Shown: piece after piece, positions 23,706 through 30,960 of the stretch
Layout: each line of letters opens with the position of its first letter
Numbering within the stretch: position 1 is the first letter of the stretch
IMG/VR virus record: IMGVR_UViG_3300007276_000184
Span: 1 to 30,960 of that record
Direction: 5' to 3' (one strand)
Length of the DNA stretch: 30,960 nt
DNA from: a virus
Translations under genes and position numbers: made by a program
Notes under the pieces: generated by a model
Told to the model about the DNA's origin: nothing
The model's database searches: none
What the model saw: the letters and a program-made list of their open reading frames with translations, nothing else

Positions 23706-25730
23706 ATGATAGATCCAGGATCACGTGAATTTAGGGATAGTCAACAGCCTACATATCGACCACCTCCAGTCTCTTTAGGTCCAGACCCAGTAATGGTAGC
23801 AAGTGGTGGCCCTACATTAGGATTTCCAGCAGCGTCACCAGGACCAGATCCTACATTAGTAGCAAGTGGAGGACCTACATTAGGATTTCCAACAGGTACA
23901 GATGGCGGACCTGTACGGAATATACGCGACACTGATGGTCCAATAAAACAAAATCCAATTCCGCCTCCTGGATATGACGGACCTATAAAACAGATTCCAG
24001 AGCCACCTCCGAATTACGACGGTCCTATAAGACAAACACCAAATGATCCAGGTCCGACAGTGGAGCCTCCGTTAGTTTTTCCACCGTCTACAAGTGGACC
24101 AACTCCACCTGTCCCGCCTATATATACTGCAGATCCAATTCCGAATAATCCATGTATAGATTTACACAATTACGGTCATGTATTATGGGAGAATAAATTT
24201 CAATGGAGTGCTGAAGTTTCTTCTTTTTTAAGTCAGCCAAGTGTACATAAGGTTGCAGCATTTAGTGATATTGCTCTCGAGTGGGTTGTCAGTGAACGCA
24301 ATAAAGAACTTTGGCCTACAACATATGGAGTAGGACCTGGTGGACGACAATATAAAATAATATGTACTGGATATTTCATCAGAGATTTTTTATGTAAAGT
24401 TAAAAGCACACGATACTTTAATTTAAGAAGTGTAAATGTAGCATTTGCTAAATTCAAGTTTACTGATTCTAGATTACCTGGAGAATATTATATCTCATCG
24501 TCAGGTAAAATATGTAGATTGATACTAATCACAGATCCAGACAATCCAGTGTATCCTGATTTAGGTGATGAAGTTGACCCACCATATGATGATACAATAC
24601 CAAACGGACCATCAGGACCTAATTTAGGATCAGGACAGGTTTATGCACCAATATATTCAGGCGACATAGTAAATTGTCCAGAAGTGGAGACAGGACCGTT
24701 ATGGTCACAAGAAGCGAAATATTTAGCAACACCAATATCAGCTAGTTTTGCATCCGATACAGGATCTGCAAATTATTGCGTCGGCGTACACAATTTACCT
24801 CCAACCGATCCGTGTTCAGAACTCCAATATAGATGTATTTATGCAGATTATGAAGGCAAGGGTGACAAGGATTTAGGCGGTAGAGATGACGAGACTTTAT
24901 CCAAGGCGATGTATACACAATATTCGCATATATTACTCCCTAAGGGCCAAGATAAATTCATTATTAATGGCATTGAAGAGGATTATGTTTATATAATTGA
25001 TGTAAAACGTGATAGGTACAAGCAGATAATGGATCCAGGCAATTGGCAATTATCATTATACTCATTAAATATACAAACACCGACAGCATCAAATGTGCCA
25101 AATGATATTGTTAGGGACGCATTATATGACAGAGGTACTGTAATTGACTCTAGTAGGTTTATAACACAATCTATAAACTTTACAAATAAATCATGGGATA
25201 TCATCCCAGGAACAATTGAAAATGGTCCATATATAACACCTAACGATACAGAATTGTCAGGATCAAATACAGGGTCATTAGGTATCTTTTATCCAAATCA
25301 CGGAATGATTGTACTCGCTGGCTCAACATTGGATGTAGATTTCGGCTTTGAAACAAATAGGAATGTTGAAGTTGATGGTTTGAATGCATTAAGGTTATAT
25401 GAGTCATTGATAAGTTCAGCAGTCGAGGGAGATACAGATTCGTCAGGAGATCCATTAGCATTTTGGGGCAGATATGCTGAAATGAAATACAACAAAATGT
25501 ATTTTGTTAGAGTTAAAAATCAAATATTTAATTATACAAATAATCCTACATTTACATCAGGGTCGGAAGGCATTATACTAGACACCTTAGCTAATCAAGA
25601 GCGCGCATATTTCACATCCATTGGGCTATATAACCAATCAAAAGATCTATTAGCTGTTGGTAAGGTATCACAGCCAATGATTAGTGCATGTAATAAAGAA
25701 CGATTATTCAAAGTCAGAATAGGGCATTAA
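23706..25730 (+). CDS. fibre-like structural protein 2 with Pro-rich repeats, 674 aa
   Basis: Residues 1-150 are Pro/Gly-rich and repetitive: two 21-residue units (GPDPxxVASGGPTLGFP) and three 14-residue units (DGPI[KR]Qx-P). A unique domain follows (about 152-290, with paired Cys), then from SGQVYAPIYSGDIVNC (about 308) the module shared with the previous gene, ending TSIGLYNQSKDLLAVGKVSQ (about 637-656). SGDPLAFWGRYAE and FNYTNNPTFTSGSEG match the paralogue closely. The Pro-rich arm suggests an extended stalk. Tail-fibre function is inferred. Confidence 0.6.
   Translation: MIDPGSREFRDSQQPTYRPPPVSLGPDPVMVASGGPTLGFPAASPGPDPTLVASGGPTLGFPTGTDGGPVRNIRDTDGPIKQNPIPPPGYDGPIKQIPEPPPNYDGPIRQTPNDPGPTVEPPLVFPPSTSGPTPPVPPIYTADPIPNNPCIDLHNYGHVLWENKFQWSAEVSSFLSQPSVHKVAAFSDIALEWVVSERNKELWPTTYGVGPGGRQYKIICTGYFIRDFLCKVKSTRYFNLRSVNVAFAKFKFTDSRLPGEYYISSSGKICRLILITDPDNPVYPDLGDEVDPPYDDTIPNGPSGPNLGSGQVYAPIYSGDIVNCPEVETGPLWSQEAKYLATPISASFASDTGSANYCVGVHNLPPTDPCSELQYRCIYADYEGKGDKDLGGRDDETLSKAMYTQYSHILLPKGQDKFIINGIEEDYVYIIDVKRDRYKQIMDPGNWQLSLYSLNIQTPTASNVPNDIVRDALYDRGTVIDSSRFITQSINFTNKSWDIIPGTIENGPYITPNDTELSGSNTGSLGIFYPNHGMIVLAGSTLDVDFGFETNRNVEVDGLNALRLYESLISSAVEGDTDSSGDPLAFWGRYAEMKYNKMYFVRVKNQIFNYTNNPTFTSGSEGIILDTLANQERAYFTSIGLYNQSKDLLAVGKVSQPMISACNKERLFKVRIGH
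23778..23891 (+). repeat. 63-bp coding repeat (two copies)
   Basis: Copies start at 23778 and 23841 and encode a GPDP...VASGGPTLGFP unit. Synonymous differences between copies (GGTGGCCCT versus GGAGGACCT) show the protein sequence is being kept while DNA drifts. Confidence 0.85.
23934..24059 (+). repeat. 42-bp coding repeat (three copies)
   Basis: Units at 23934, 23976 and 24018 encode DGPI(K/R)Q followed by Pro-rich spacer (x-P-x-P-P-P-x-Y in the first two), in the stalk of fibre-like protein 2. Confidence 0.85.
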
Positions 25731-25731
25731 A

Positions 25732-25986
25732 ATGGAGAAAATACTAAAAAATTCGTATAGGGAACTAATTATTGAAAACTCAATAAATGAAAAGTTTTTT
25801 AATGCGAATCCCCAACAAACGATGAAGGAGTTGATGGATCTGCGAGCAATGCTTAAAGATGCTAATGACATGAAACAATTAGCTGTTGGAATCCAAGCAT
25901 TATATGCTGAAAGTCCAAAGAAACTCGGAGAAATTACAAGGATGGTATCTGGGTTGAATACTGCAATACTTAAAATGCAACAATAA
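25732..25986 (+). CDS. small helical protein, 84 aa, possible targeted virion protein
   Basis: Starts 1 nt after the previous stop. The N-terminus MEKILKNSYRELIIENS is a basic amphipathic helix like those of the genes at 25999 and 28865, though its I-I-E-N only partly fits the gp21 cleavage rule. The rest is helical (TMKELMDLRAMLKDANDMKQ; KLGEITRMVSGLNTAILKMQ). Located between two fibre-like genes. Function unknown. Confidence 0.6.
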   Translation: MEKILKNSYRELIIENSINEKFFNANPQQTMKELMDLRAMLKDANDMKQLAVGIQALYAESPKKLGEITRMVSGLNTAILKMQQ

Positions 25987-25998
25987 TAAAGAGACAAT

Positions 25999-26265
25999 AT
26001 GAAAACACATATATTAGCGGAAAATTACAAACGGCTATTTAAAGAATCTTTAAAAGAGTCTGACAGTGATTCTAGTTATGATGAGCTTGAACTTGCAATA
26101 GAAGAATTGAAAGCACTTGTCAAAAAATGGTCTGCAGGATTACAAAATCGGGTTGATTTTAGCGCAATTGCAGAAGAAGAATCAGCTTCAGAAATGCGAG
26201 ACAATTATTATGAAGTGATTAATGATCTATTTGATGAACACTTATATGATCTCTTTGAAGATTAA
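25999..26265 (+). CDS. small acidic protein with reused N-terminal tag (HILAENYKR), 88 aa
   Basis: The first 18 residues (MKTHILAENYKRLFKESL) are nearly the same as in the gene at 28865, while the remaining sequences differ. The tag has L-A-E and, further on, L-K-E-S, both fitting the (L/I)-x-E prohead-protease rule. The body is acidic and helical (DELELAIEELKALVKKWSAG; NDLFDEHLYDLFED). A capsid-targeted internal protein is the working idea; there is no known family. It ends 16 nt before the third fibre-like gene. Confidence 0.65.
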   Translation: MKTHILAENYKRLFKESLKESDSDSSYDELELAIEELKALVKKWSAGLQNRVDFSAIAEEESASEMRDNYYEVINDLFDEHLYDLFED

Positions 26266-26281
26266 ATAAAAACATAACTGG

Positions 26282-27973
26282 ATGGCAATACCTACTACGT
26301 TCGCTCCTATAAAAACACAAGACTTTACGTTGACGCCAATAAAGGTGAACAAAAAGTTTCAGTTTAACCAGGACGAATTGGAAACCACAGCTAGTGGATA
26401 TCATTTAGTTGAAGGGTATTATACAAGTTTATTAACACCTGTTGGTGCAAGGAAAGCAGCAAATGATCCTATCAATTTAGTTGACGGAACATATAAACAT
26501 ATTATTTGGAAGCAGATAAATCATATGTATTATGCAGATCCTTATAACCCATTCAATACATTTGAACATCATAATAAAAGATATGCGTATAAAGAATTGA
26601 ATATGACAGCGTCATATCTTTCAATACCGTATCTTGATTATGGAGAAAAGATAAAACCAGGTTCAGTGGTTATTACAAATACTGACACAGGCATTATATT
26701 AAATGACGATGGTAACGGTAATTTATACGACCCAGCGATTGAGCAAGAATTCGATACTGGAGATTTTCCAGGATATAACCGATATAATATAGTAGGATAT
26801 TGGGGCTTTAACCAAGAGTTTAGAAATTTCAAGTACAATTATGGCATAGTCGATAGCGGCAAATATGAATATGCTGCATATCAATTTTCTCCAGGAAATG
26901 TTCCGAGTATAATACACAATACCAAATTCGGTCCAGGATTTGAATCAGGAAGTACACCAATTGGATTATCAGCGCAATGGGATAGTAATTCTGATGGTAG
27001 TAATTTCGGGTGGATGAAAACACCAAATAACGACTCATTTAATTTTGATTCAACAGAAGGGTTTACAATATCGTTTTGGATTAGACCAGAAACGTCAGAT
27101 GATCCTGGAGCAGTCATATCTAAAAATGGTACTGTATTTAGAAATAAATTAGGAACCCATGACAGGATTCTAAATTCTGGACAAATTACAACAGACAAAT
27201 ATATAAGTAGTTCATATGTAGATGAACCAACTGATATTTATCCATTCGATGTCACATATGATTCTGGTAGTTTGATTGTAAAGCGGAGTGATGGTAGTAG
27301 AACAGCAGAAATAACTGGTTCATTAACTGATGGGATTTGGCAACATATAACTGTAGTCCGCTCATATGTAGCGCCAGAATACAATTTGGGATTATTTGTA
27401 GATGGGACATTGGTTGATTCAGCACCAGACCCAACACGTAATCCAATCAATAAGCATGAATTGATGTTTGGCAGTAGAAACCAACATGGATTGGATTCAT
27501 TTTCAGGATCAATAGATGAGGTTAGATTTATTAACAGGTCTCAAGACGATTTAGATGCTGATTATTATCTTCAAGCTGCAAATCAAGACCTAACATTGAA
27601 CACATCAGTTGTAGGAAATGTGTTTTATCGCCGCGGGAATATTGTAATATCACCACTCAATCCAAAATATAATGATGTATTTAGTGGATCATTCAATGTT
27701 GAATATAGAGGTACACATACAATTTATCAATATGAGATTTTATGTAGGATTAAAAAGGGTGATTTCAATTTAACACGTAATGTGACAGCATTACAATCAC
27801 CAAAATCAGATTTATTAATTAATGAAATGACTGGCTCATTATTAGCACCATACTTCACTACAATTGGTATGTATAATGACAAGGGACAGTTAATGGTCAT
27901 AGGGAAAATGGGTCAAGCTATACAAGTGCGCTCAGATGTTGATGTGAATGTCGCAGTTAGATTTGACGGGTAA
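26282..27973 (+). CDS. fibre-like structural protein 3 with LamG/concanavalin-like domain, 563 aa
   Basis: Residues 1-220 are an attachment region rich in Tyr/Asn. About 228-425 is a LamG-type lectin sandwich: GFTISFWIRPE (about 260), GIWQHITVVRS (about 350), LGLFVDGTLVD and GSIDEVRFINRSQ (about 408). The C-terminus shares with the two upstream fibre-like proteins a GNVFYRRGNIVISP strand pair and the closing TTIGMYNDKGQLMVIGKMGQ (about 526-545). LamG domains usually bind glycans, so host-surface binding is likely. The ATG has no strong Shine-Dalgarno. Confidence 0.65.
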   Translation: MAIPTTFAPIKTQDFTLTPIKVNKKFQFNQDELETTASGYHLVEGYYTSLLTPVGARKAANDPINLVDGTYKHIIWKQINHMYYADPYNPFNTFEHHNKRYAYKELNMTASYLSIPYLDYGEKIKPGSVVITNTDTGIILNDDGNGNLYDPAIEQEFDTGDFPGYNRYNIVGYWGFNQEFRNFKYNYGIVDSGKYEYAAYQFSPGNVPSIIHNTKFGPGFESGSTPIGLSAQWDSNSDGSNFGWMKTPNNDSFNFDSTEGFTISFWIRPETSDDPGAVISKNGTVFRNKLGTHDRILNSGQITTDKYISSSYVDEPTDIYPFDVTYDSGSLIVKRSDGSRTAEITGSLTDGIWQHITVVRSYVAPEYNLGLFVDGTLVDSAPDPTRNPINKHELMFGSRNQHGLDSFSGSIDEVRFINRSQDDLDADYYLQAANQDLTLNTSVVGNVFYRRGNIVISPLNPKYNDVFSGSFNVEYRGTHTIYQYEILCRIKKGDFNLTRNVTALQSPKSDLLINEMTGSLLAPYFTTIGMYNDKGQLMVIGKMGQAIQVRSDVDVNVAVRFDG

Positions 27974-28002
27974 ATTTAGAAAAATACAAAATAATTTTAA
28001 TT

Positions 28003-28521
28003 ATGGATATAGATTTAGAATTGGACAAGTTAACAGGAGATTTAGAGTCTGCGGTTAAAAATGCAACTACATTAGTGGCTAAGAAACAAAATGAAGCCAT
28101 ATTGACGAGCGCATTGGGATTAGTATTATCTGGACCGTTCATGATAAAAATTGTAGGTAATACAATTAATAAGGCTAAGAAATTAATATCAAAATCAGGT
28201 GATAGTTCTAAAATAGGTGATGCAATTGTTGCATTTGGTGATAAAATGCATCATGTTACTGAAAAGCCGTTTAAATTATTAGCTAAAACATTCACAAAGG
28301 ATCCTAAAAAACAAGCAATATTTGCCCAAGCTTTAATGGCTGGAATAATCGCAATATTATTGGTTGATAGCGGGCTATCATTTGCTAAATATGCACAAAA
28401 GATGAATATCAAATCGTCAATGTTGTATGGTGCAAAATCAGCAATTAAGAGCACTGAGTTACGTGGAATGATTGCGGAGCTTGGATTATTTATTAAACAA
28501 ATATTAACAAAGGTAATATAA
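28003..28521 (+). CDS. hypothetical membrane protein, 172 aa
   Basis: Two hydrophobic segments are visible: about 32-50 (ILTSALGLVLSGPFMIKIV) and about 105-122 (AQALMAGIIAILLVDSGL), separated by basic amphipathic helices (INKAKKLISKSGDSSK; KPFKLLAKTFTKDPKK). No signal peptide or known motif. It could be a membrane-associated infection protein or a head/tail component such as a pilot-like protein; the sequence does not decide. Confidence 0.55.
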   Translation: MDIDLELDKLTGDLESAVKNATTLVAKKQNEAILTSALGLVLSGPFMIKIVGNTINKAKKLISKSGDSSKIGDAIVAFGDKMHHVTEKPFKLLAKTFTKDPKKQAIFAQALMAGIIAILLVDSGLSFAKYAQKMNIKSSMLYGAKSAIKSTELRGMIAELGLFIKQILTKVI

Positions 28522-28545
28522 TAACAAAATAACAGGAAACAACTT

Positions 28546-28842
28546 ATGAAAGTAGAACAAGTAAAACGTATTGTGGAAAATGTCGTCCGTAAGAAACTAA
28601 AACAACTACATGAAAATTTTGATTTCATCGACGAAGATGGATGGGATGAGGATTCAATAGCTAATACAGGTCTATTGGAAGTATTGAATAGATTTAGTAA
28701 AATAGAATACGAAATTAAAAATTCCCCGCGAGGTGTGTATGCAGTTTCAGGAGACACTGTACAAGATTTAGTTACTGACTTGGAGGAACTTAAGGAGGAT
28801 TTGGAAGACGCAATTAACGATTTACAATCACCGCCTCGTTAA
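28546..28842 (+). CDS. small protein with basic N-terminal helix, 98 aa
   Basis: The N-terminus MKVEQVKRIVENVVRKKLKQ is a strongly basic amphipathic helix, followed by L-H-E-N and an acidic body (FIDEDGWDEDSI; LVTDLEELKEDLEDAINDLQ). It has the same basic-tag/acidic-body layout as the genes at 25999 and 28865, without their exact tag. Function unknown. Confidence 0.6.
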   Translation: MKVEQVKRIVENVVRKKLKQLHENFDFIDEDGWDEDSIANTGLLEVLNRFSKIEYEIKNSPRGVYAVSGDTVQDLVTDLEELKEDLEDAINDLQSPPR

Positions 28843-28864
28843 ATGATACATTAAAATACATATT

Positions 28865-29164
28865 ATGAAAAAACATATTTTAGCAGAAAATTACAAACGA
28901 TTTTTCAAGGAAAATTTATTGGAAGAATCTGGGGATTTTGATATAGTATTAATGGATGATCCAATCATTGTAGATCGATTCAATGAATTGCTTGATGATG
29001 AATCGCGAACTCATTATACAGAGGGAGACGATTATGAATGGATTATAGGCCGTGGGGACGATTACCCAAACACATTAGTTATATTATCTGATACAATGCA
29101 AAAAGATGATAAATTTATTAAAATTATCCGAGCTGAGTTAGAAGATGAAGAAATAGATTATTAA
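28865..29164 (+). CDS. small acidic protein with reused N-terminal tag (HILAENYKR), 99 aa
   Basis: Starts MKKHILAENYKRFFKENL, matching the gene at 25999 in 14 of the first 18 residues, including nearly the same codons. Then L-E-E-S gives a second (L/I)-x-E-S site. The body is unrelated to 25999: acidic with short strands (FDIVLMDDPIIVDRFNELLD; NTLVILSDTMQKDDKFIKII). A targeting tag on a different cargo is the best reading. The stop lies 3 nt before the nuclease gene. Confidence 0.65.
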   Translation: MKKHILAENYKRFFKENLLEESGDFDIVLMDDPIIVDRFNELLDDESRTHYTEGDDYEWIIGRGDDYPNTLVILSDTMQKDDKFIKIIRAELEDEEIDY

Positions 29165-29167
29165 ATA

Positions 29168-29629
29168 ATGAGTCATTGGTTTTACAATAATAAAGAAGTT
29201 ACAGAAGTCCCCGAGGATGCATTTGGATTTGTATATATGATAACAAATACAAAGTCTGGTAGGAAATATATAGGTAGAAAGTATCTGCAGTCTACACGCA
29301 GGAAAGCACTAACCGCTCAGCAGAAAAGAGACGGTAAGAAGCGGCGTACAAGAGTCACAACAGAAAGTAATTGGAGAACGTACACTGGATCATCCAAGCC
29401 ATTACTTGCCGACATCAAGGAGCTTGGAAAGGATCATTTTAAATTTGAAATTCTCATATATGGGAATTCAAAGGGACAAGTGAATTATTTAGAAATGAAA
29501 TTCCAATTCATTAATGACGTCACATTAGACCCATTATATTATAACGATACGATAGGGAGCGGTAAATTCGCCACCTTGAAAGACTCTGATTTACTTCTTG
29601 AAAATATTCAACAAACTTTTTCAAAATAA
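29168..29629 (+). CDS. GIY-YIG-like endonuclease, 153 aa
   Basis: The GIY-YIG core reads GFVYMITN (residues 20-27) and GRKYIGRKYL (31-40); a Lys/Arg-rich insertion follows (TRRKALTAQQKRDGKKRRTR, 43-62), then NWRTYTGSSKPL and the probable catalytic Glu109 in NYLEMKFQ. This looks like a free-standing phage nuclease of the type often found in T4-like and cyanophage genomes, either a homing endonuclease or a host-DNA-degrading enzyme. The key residues are present, so activity is plausible. It starts 3 nt after the previous stop and lies just before the primase promoter. Confidence 0.7.
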   Translation: MSHWFYNNKEVTEVPEDAFGFVYMITNTKSGRKYIGRKYLQSTRRKALTAQQKRDGKKRRTRVTTESNWRTYTGSSKPLLADIKELGKDHFKFEILIYGNSKGQVNYLEMKFQFINDVTLDPLYYNDTIGSGKFATLKDSDLLLENIQQTFSK

Positions 29630-29641
29630 ATGGTTAAATAT

Positions 29642-29672
29642 TTGGTTGTCTGGAATAATTTCCTTATATTAA
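29642..29672 (+). promoter_or_regulatory. host-type promoter P4 (TTG-N20-TATATTAA), near-leaderless start
   Basis: TTG 29642-29644, 20-nt spacer beginning GTTGTCTGGAA, TATATTAA 29665-29672. The primase ATG is at 29679, 6 nt beyond, so the leader would be zero to a few nucleotides. Confidence 0.65.
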
Positions 29673-29678
29673 TACTAT

Positions 29679-30620
29679 ATGGCAAATACCACTGGTGTAA
29701 TAAAACTATTAGAGCGGCTGATTGGGCAGTCTTCACTTAAGAGCAAAGGTAATTACGCCTTTCGTTGCCCCTTTTGCCATCACGCTAAAAAGAAATTAGA
29801 GATACACCCAGAGTTACAACATTGGAATTGTTGGACGTGTGGTACTAAAGGTAAAAGTCTATTTACATTATTAAAGAGGCTTAATGCTAAGAAGTATTTT
29901 TATACTGAATTACAAGATCTTGTACCAAAAGGTAAGAGGCAGTTTTCATTTCCACAAGGAACAACTCCAGATAAAATTTGTAAATTACCTGACGAATACA
30001 TTCCGCTATGGAAACCTGAATCGCAAGATTTTTATTGGAAACGGTGTATTGAATATTTACGAGGTAGAGGTATAAGTAAACAAGATATTTTAAAATACCG
30101 AATCGGGTATGCGACTGATGGTAAGTATAAAGATATGATCATCTTTCCTAATTTTAATAAACTGGGACAGTTAACATATTTTACAACTAGAACCTTTTCA
30201 AATAGAAATTCTATAAAATTTGTCAATCCACCATTTAGTAGGGATGTCGTTGGATTTGAGTTACAACTAAATTGGGACTTGCCTATTGTATTAGTAGAGT
30301 CTGCATTAGATGCGATGGTTGTAAGGAGAAATAGCAGTCCGCTATATGGTACAACTTTACCTAAATCCTTAAAGGAACAAATTTTAGAAAATAAAGTACA
30401 AGATTTATATTTAGCACTAGATCCAGATGCATTACGCAAGTCAATTAAATATGCGGAATATTTCATGGGTTTTGGTATTAACGTATATTTTGTAGAGATA
30501 CCTCAAAATACAGATCCTAATAAATTAGGTCACACTAAGATGTGGGAATTAATAAAGTCAGCTGAATGTATGACTGATAATAAGTTATTTGAATATAAAA
30601 TACAAGATTTGATTGCATGA
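29679..30620 (+). CDS. 61: DNA primase, T4 gp61-like
   Basis: Synthesises RNA primers for lagging-strand replication with the phage helicase. A zinc-binding domain is formed by C30-x2-C33 (FRCPFCHH) and C51-x2-C54 (WNCWTCGTKGK). The Toprim core has the acidic strand VLVESALDAM (Glu207) and LALDPDA (Asp248/Asp250). Length (313) is near T4 gp61 (342). The last bases overlap the next gene's ATG (ATGA). It is the first gene after promoter P4, as expected for a replication gene expressed before the virion genes. Confidence 0.85.
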   Translation: MANTTGVIKLLERLIGQSSLKSKGNYAFRCPFCHHAKKKLEIHPELQHWNCWTCGTKGKSLFTLLKRLNAKKYFYTELQDLVPKGKRQFSFPQGTTPDKICKLPDEYIPLWKPESQDFYWKRCIEYLRGRGISKQDILKYRIGYATDGKYKDMIIFPNFNKLGQLTYFTTRTFSNRNSIKFVNPPFSRDVVGFELQLNWDLPIVLVESALDAMVVRRNSSPLYGTTLPKSLKEQILENKVQDLYLALDPDALRKSIKYAEYFMGFGINVYFVEIPQNTDPNKLGHTKMWELIKSAECMTDNKLFEYKIQDLIA

Positions 30621-30960
30621 AAGTGAAAAAGATTTATCACATTGCCGATGTACATATAAGAAACTTTAAAAGGCATAAAGAATATAGAGTAGTATTTAAA
30701 AAACTCCTAAAATATTTGAAGGATAATGTTGATGAGCATTCATTAATATATCTAGCAGGTGACATTGTTCATTCCAAAAACGATATGTCTCCTGAATTGA
30801 TAACACTTGTCTCCGAGTTGTTTAAAGGCTGCGCTGATATAGCACCCACTATTGTAATTACAGGCAATCACGATGCGAATTTAAACAATGACGCACGATT
30901 AGATGCGTTAACGCCAATTGTCGATGCAATGAATCACCCAAATTTGATGTATTGGAAAGA
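30617..30960 (+). CDS. 47: recombination nuclease subunit, gp47/SbcD/Mre11-like (partial)
   Basis: Runs off the right edge after 114 residues. Calcineurin-like phosphoesterase motifs are in order: IYHIADVHIRN (D-x-H), IYLAGDIVHSK (G-D) and VITGNHDAN (G-N-H-D), the metal-binding set of Mre11-family nucleases. In T4, gp47 works with the ATPase gp46 in recombination-dependent replication and end processing. ATG overlaps the primase stop by 4 nt, so translation is coupled. Confidence 0.85.
   Translation, partial: MKVKKIYHIADVHIRNFKRHKEYRVVFKKLLKYLKDNVDEHSLIYLAGDIVHSKNDMSPELITLVSELFKGCADIAPTIVITGNHDANLNNDARLDALTPIVDAMNHPNLMYWK

Noticed and set aside
25240-27450. Several open frames of 60-105 codons on the minus strand across the fibre genes and elsewhere
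   Set aside because: They lie opposite well-supported + strand genes, lack start context and family motifs, and reflect codon composition of the real genes.
1-30960. tRNA genes, CRISPR arrays, insertion sequences and phage attachment sites
   Set aside because: No cloverleaf, spaced repeat array, transposase or integrase reading was seen on either strand. The only repeats are those listed.

Overview
The window is part of a large, AT-rich, strictly contractile-tailed (T4-like) phage genome; every supported gene reads on the + strand. Recognisable T4-type proteins are a gp55-like late sigma factor (8558-9340), a gp5-like baseplate hub/spike protein (9739-10785), gp25 (11339-11806), gp6 (11806-13695), a gp61-like primase (29679-30620) and the start of a gp47/Mre11-like nuclease (30617 to the right edge). 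A Bacteroidota (probably flavobacterial) host is inferred from four intergenic promoters of the form TTG-N20-TAnnTT, which match the known Bacteroidota -33/-7 architecture, and from weak Shine-Dalgarno signals at many starts.

Layout. 1-875: end of an unrecognised gene, then a small ORF between two hairpins that look like integron attC sites, then a gene-free stretch. 876-3989: a beta-helix hexapeptide-repeat protein, an unknown protein, an amidase endolysin and a membrane-anchored GAF-like protein (possible holin or lysis regulator). 4008-5479: a promoter, two unknown small genes around a SAM methyltransferase, and a Rho-independent terminator. 5423-5767: a gene-free stretch holding a promoter and a perfect 42-bp tandem duplication. 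5768-9340: a four-helix membrane protein, a 50-residue gene, a ClpP-fold-like protein without a catalytic serine, an HD hydrolase, a membrane-anchored small protein and the sigma factor. 9365-28521: the virion block, with baseplate genes, a 1674-residue tail protein, three adjacent fibre-like proteins with related C-termini, and several small genes. 28546-29629: small genes and a GIY-YIG-like nuclease. 29679-30960: replication/recombination genes.

Two promoter classes seem to divide the window. Host-type promoters (4009, 5522, 6851, 29642) precede mostly non-structural genes, and two of them place the start codon almost at the expected transcription start (leaderless mRNA). A second motif, ATATTTATWNWWAA, sits 16-22 nt before five starts, mostly of structural genes, with two near-matches; it is a candidate late promoter for the gp55-like sigma factor encoded here. 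The most unusual observations are the integron-cassette-like unit at 290-606, the reused N-terminal tag on small genes (candidate capsid-targeting sequences), the two-promoter architecture and the repeat-bearing leader at 5518-5767. All functional calls come from reading motifs by eye; no database search was possible.
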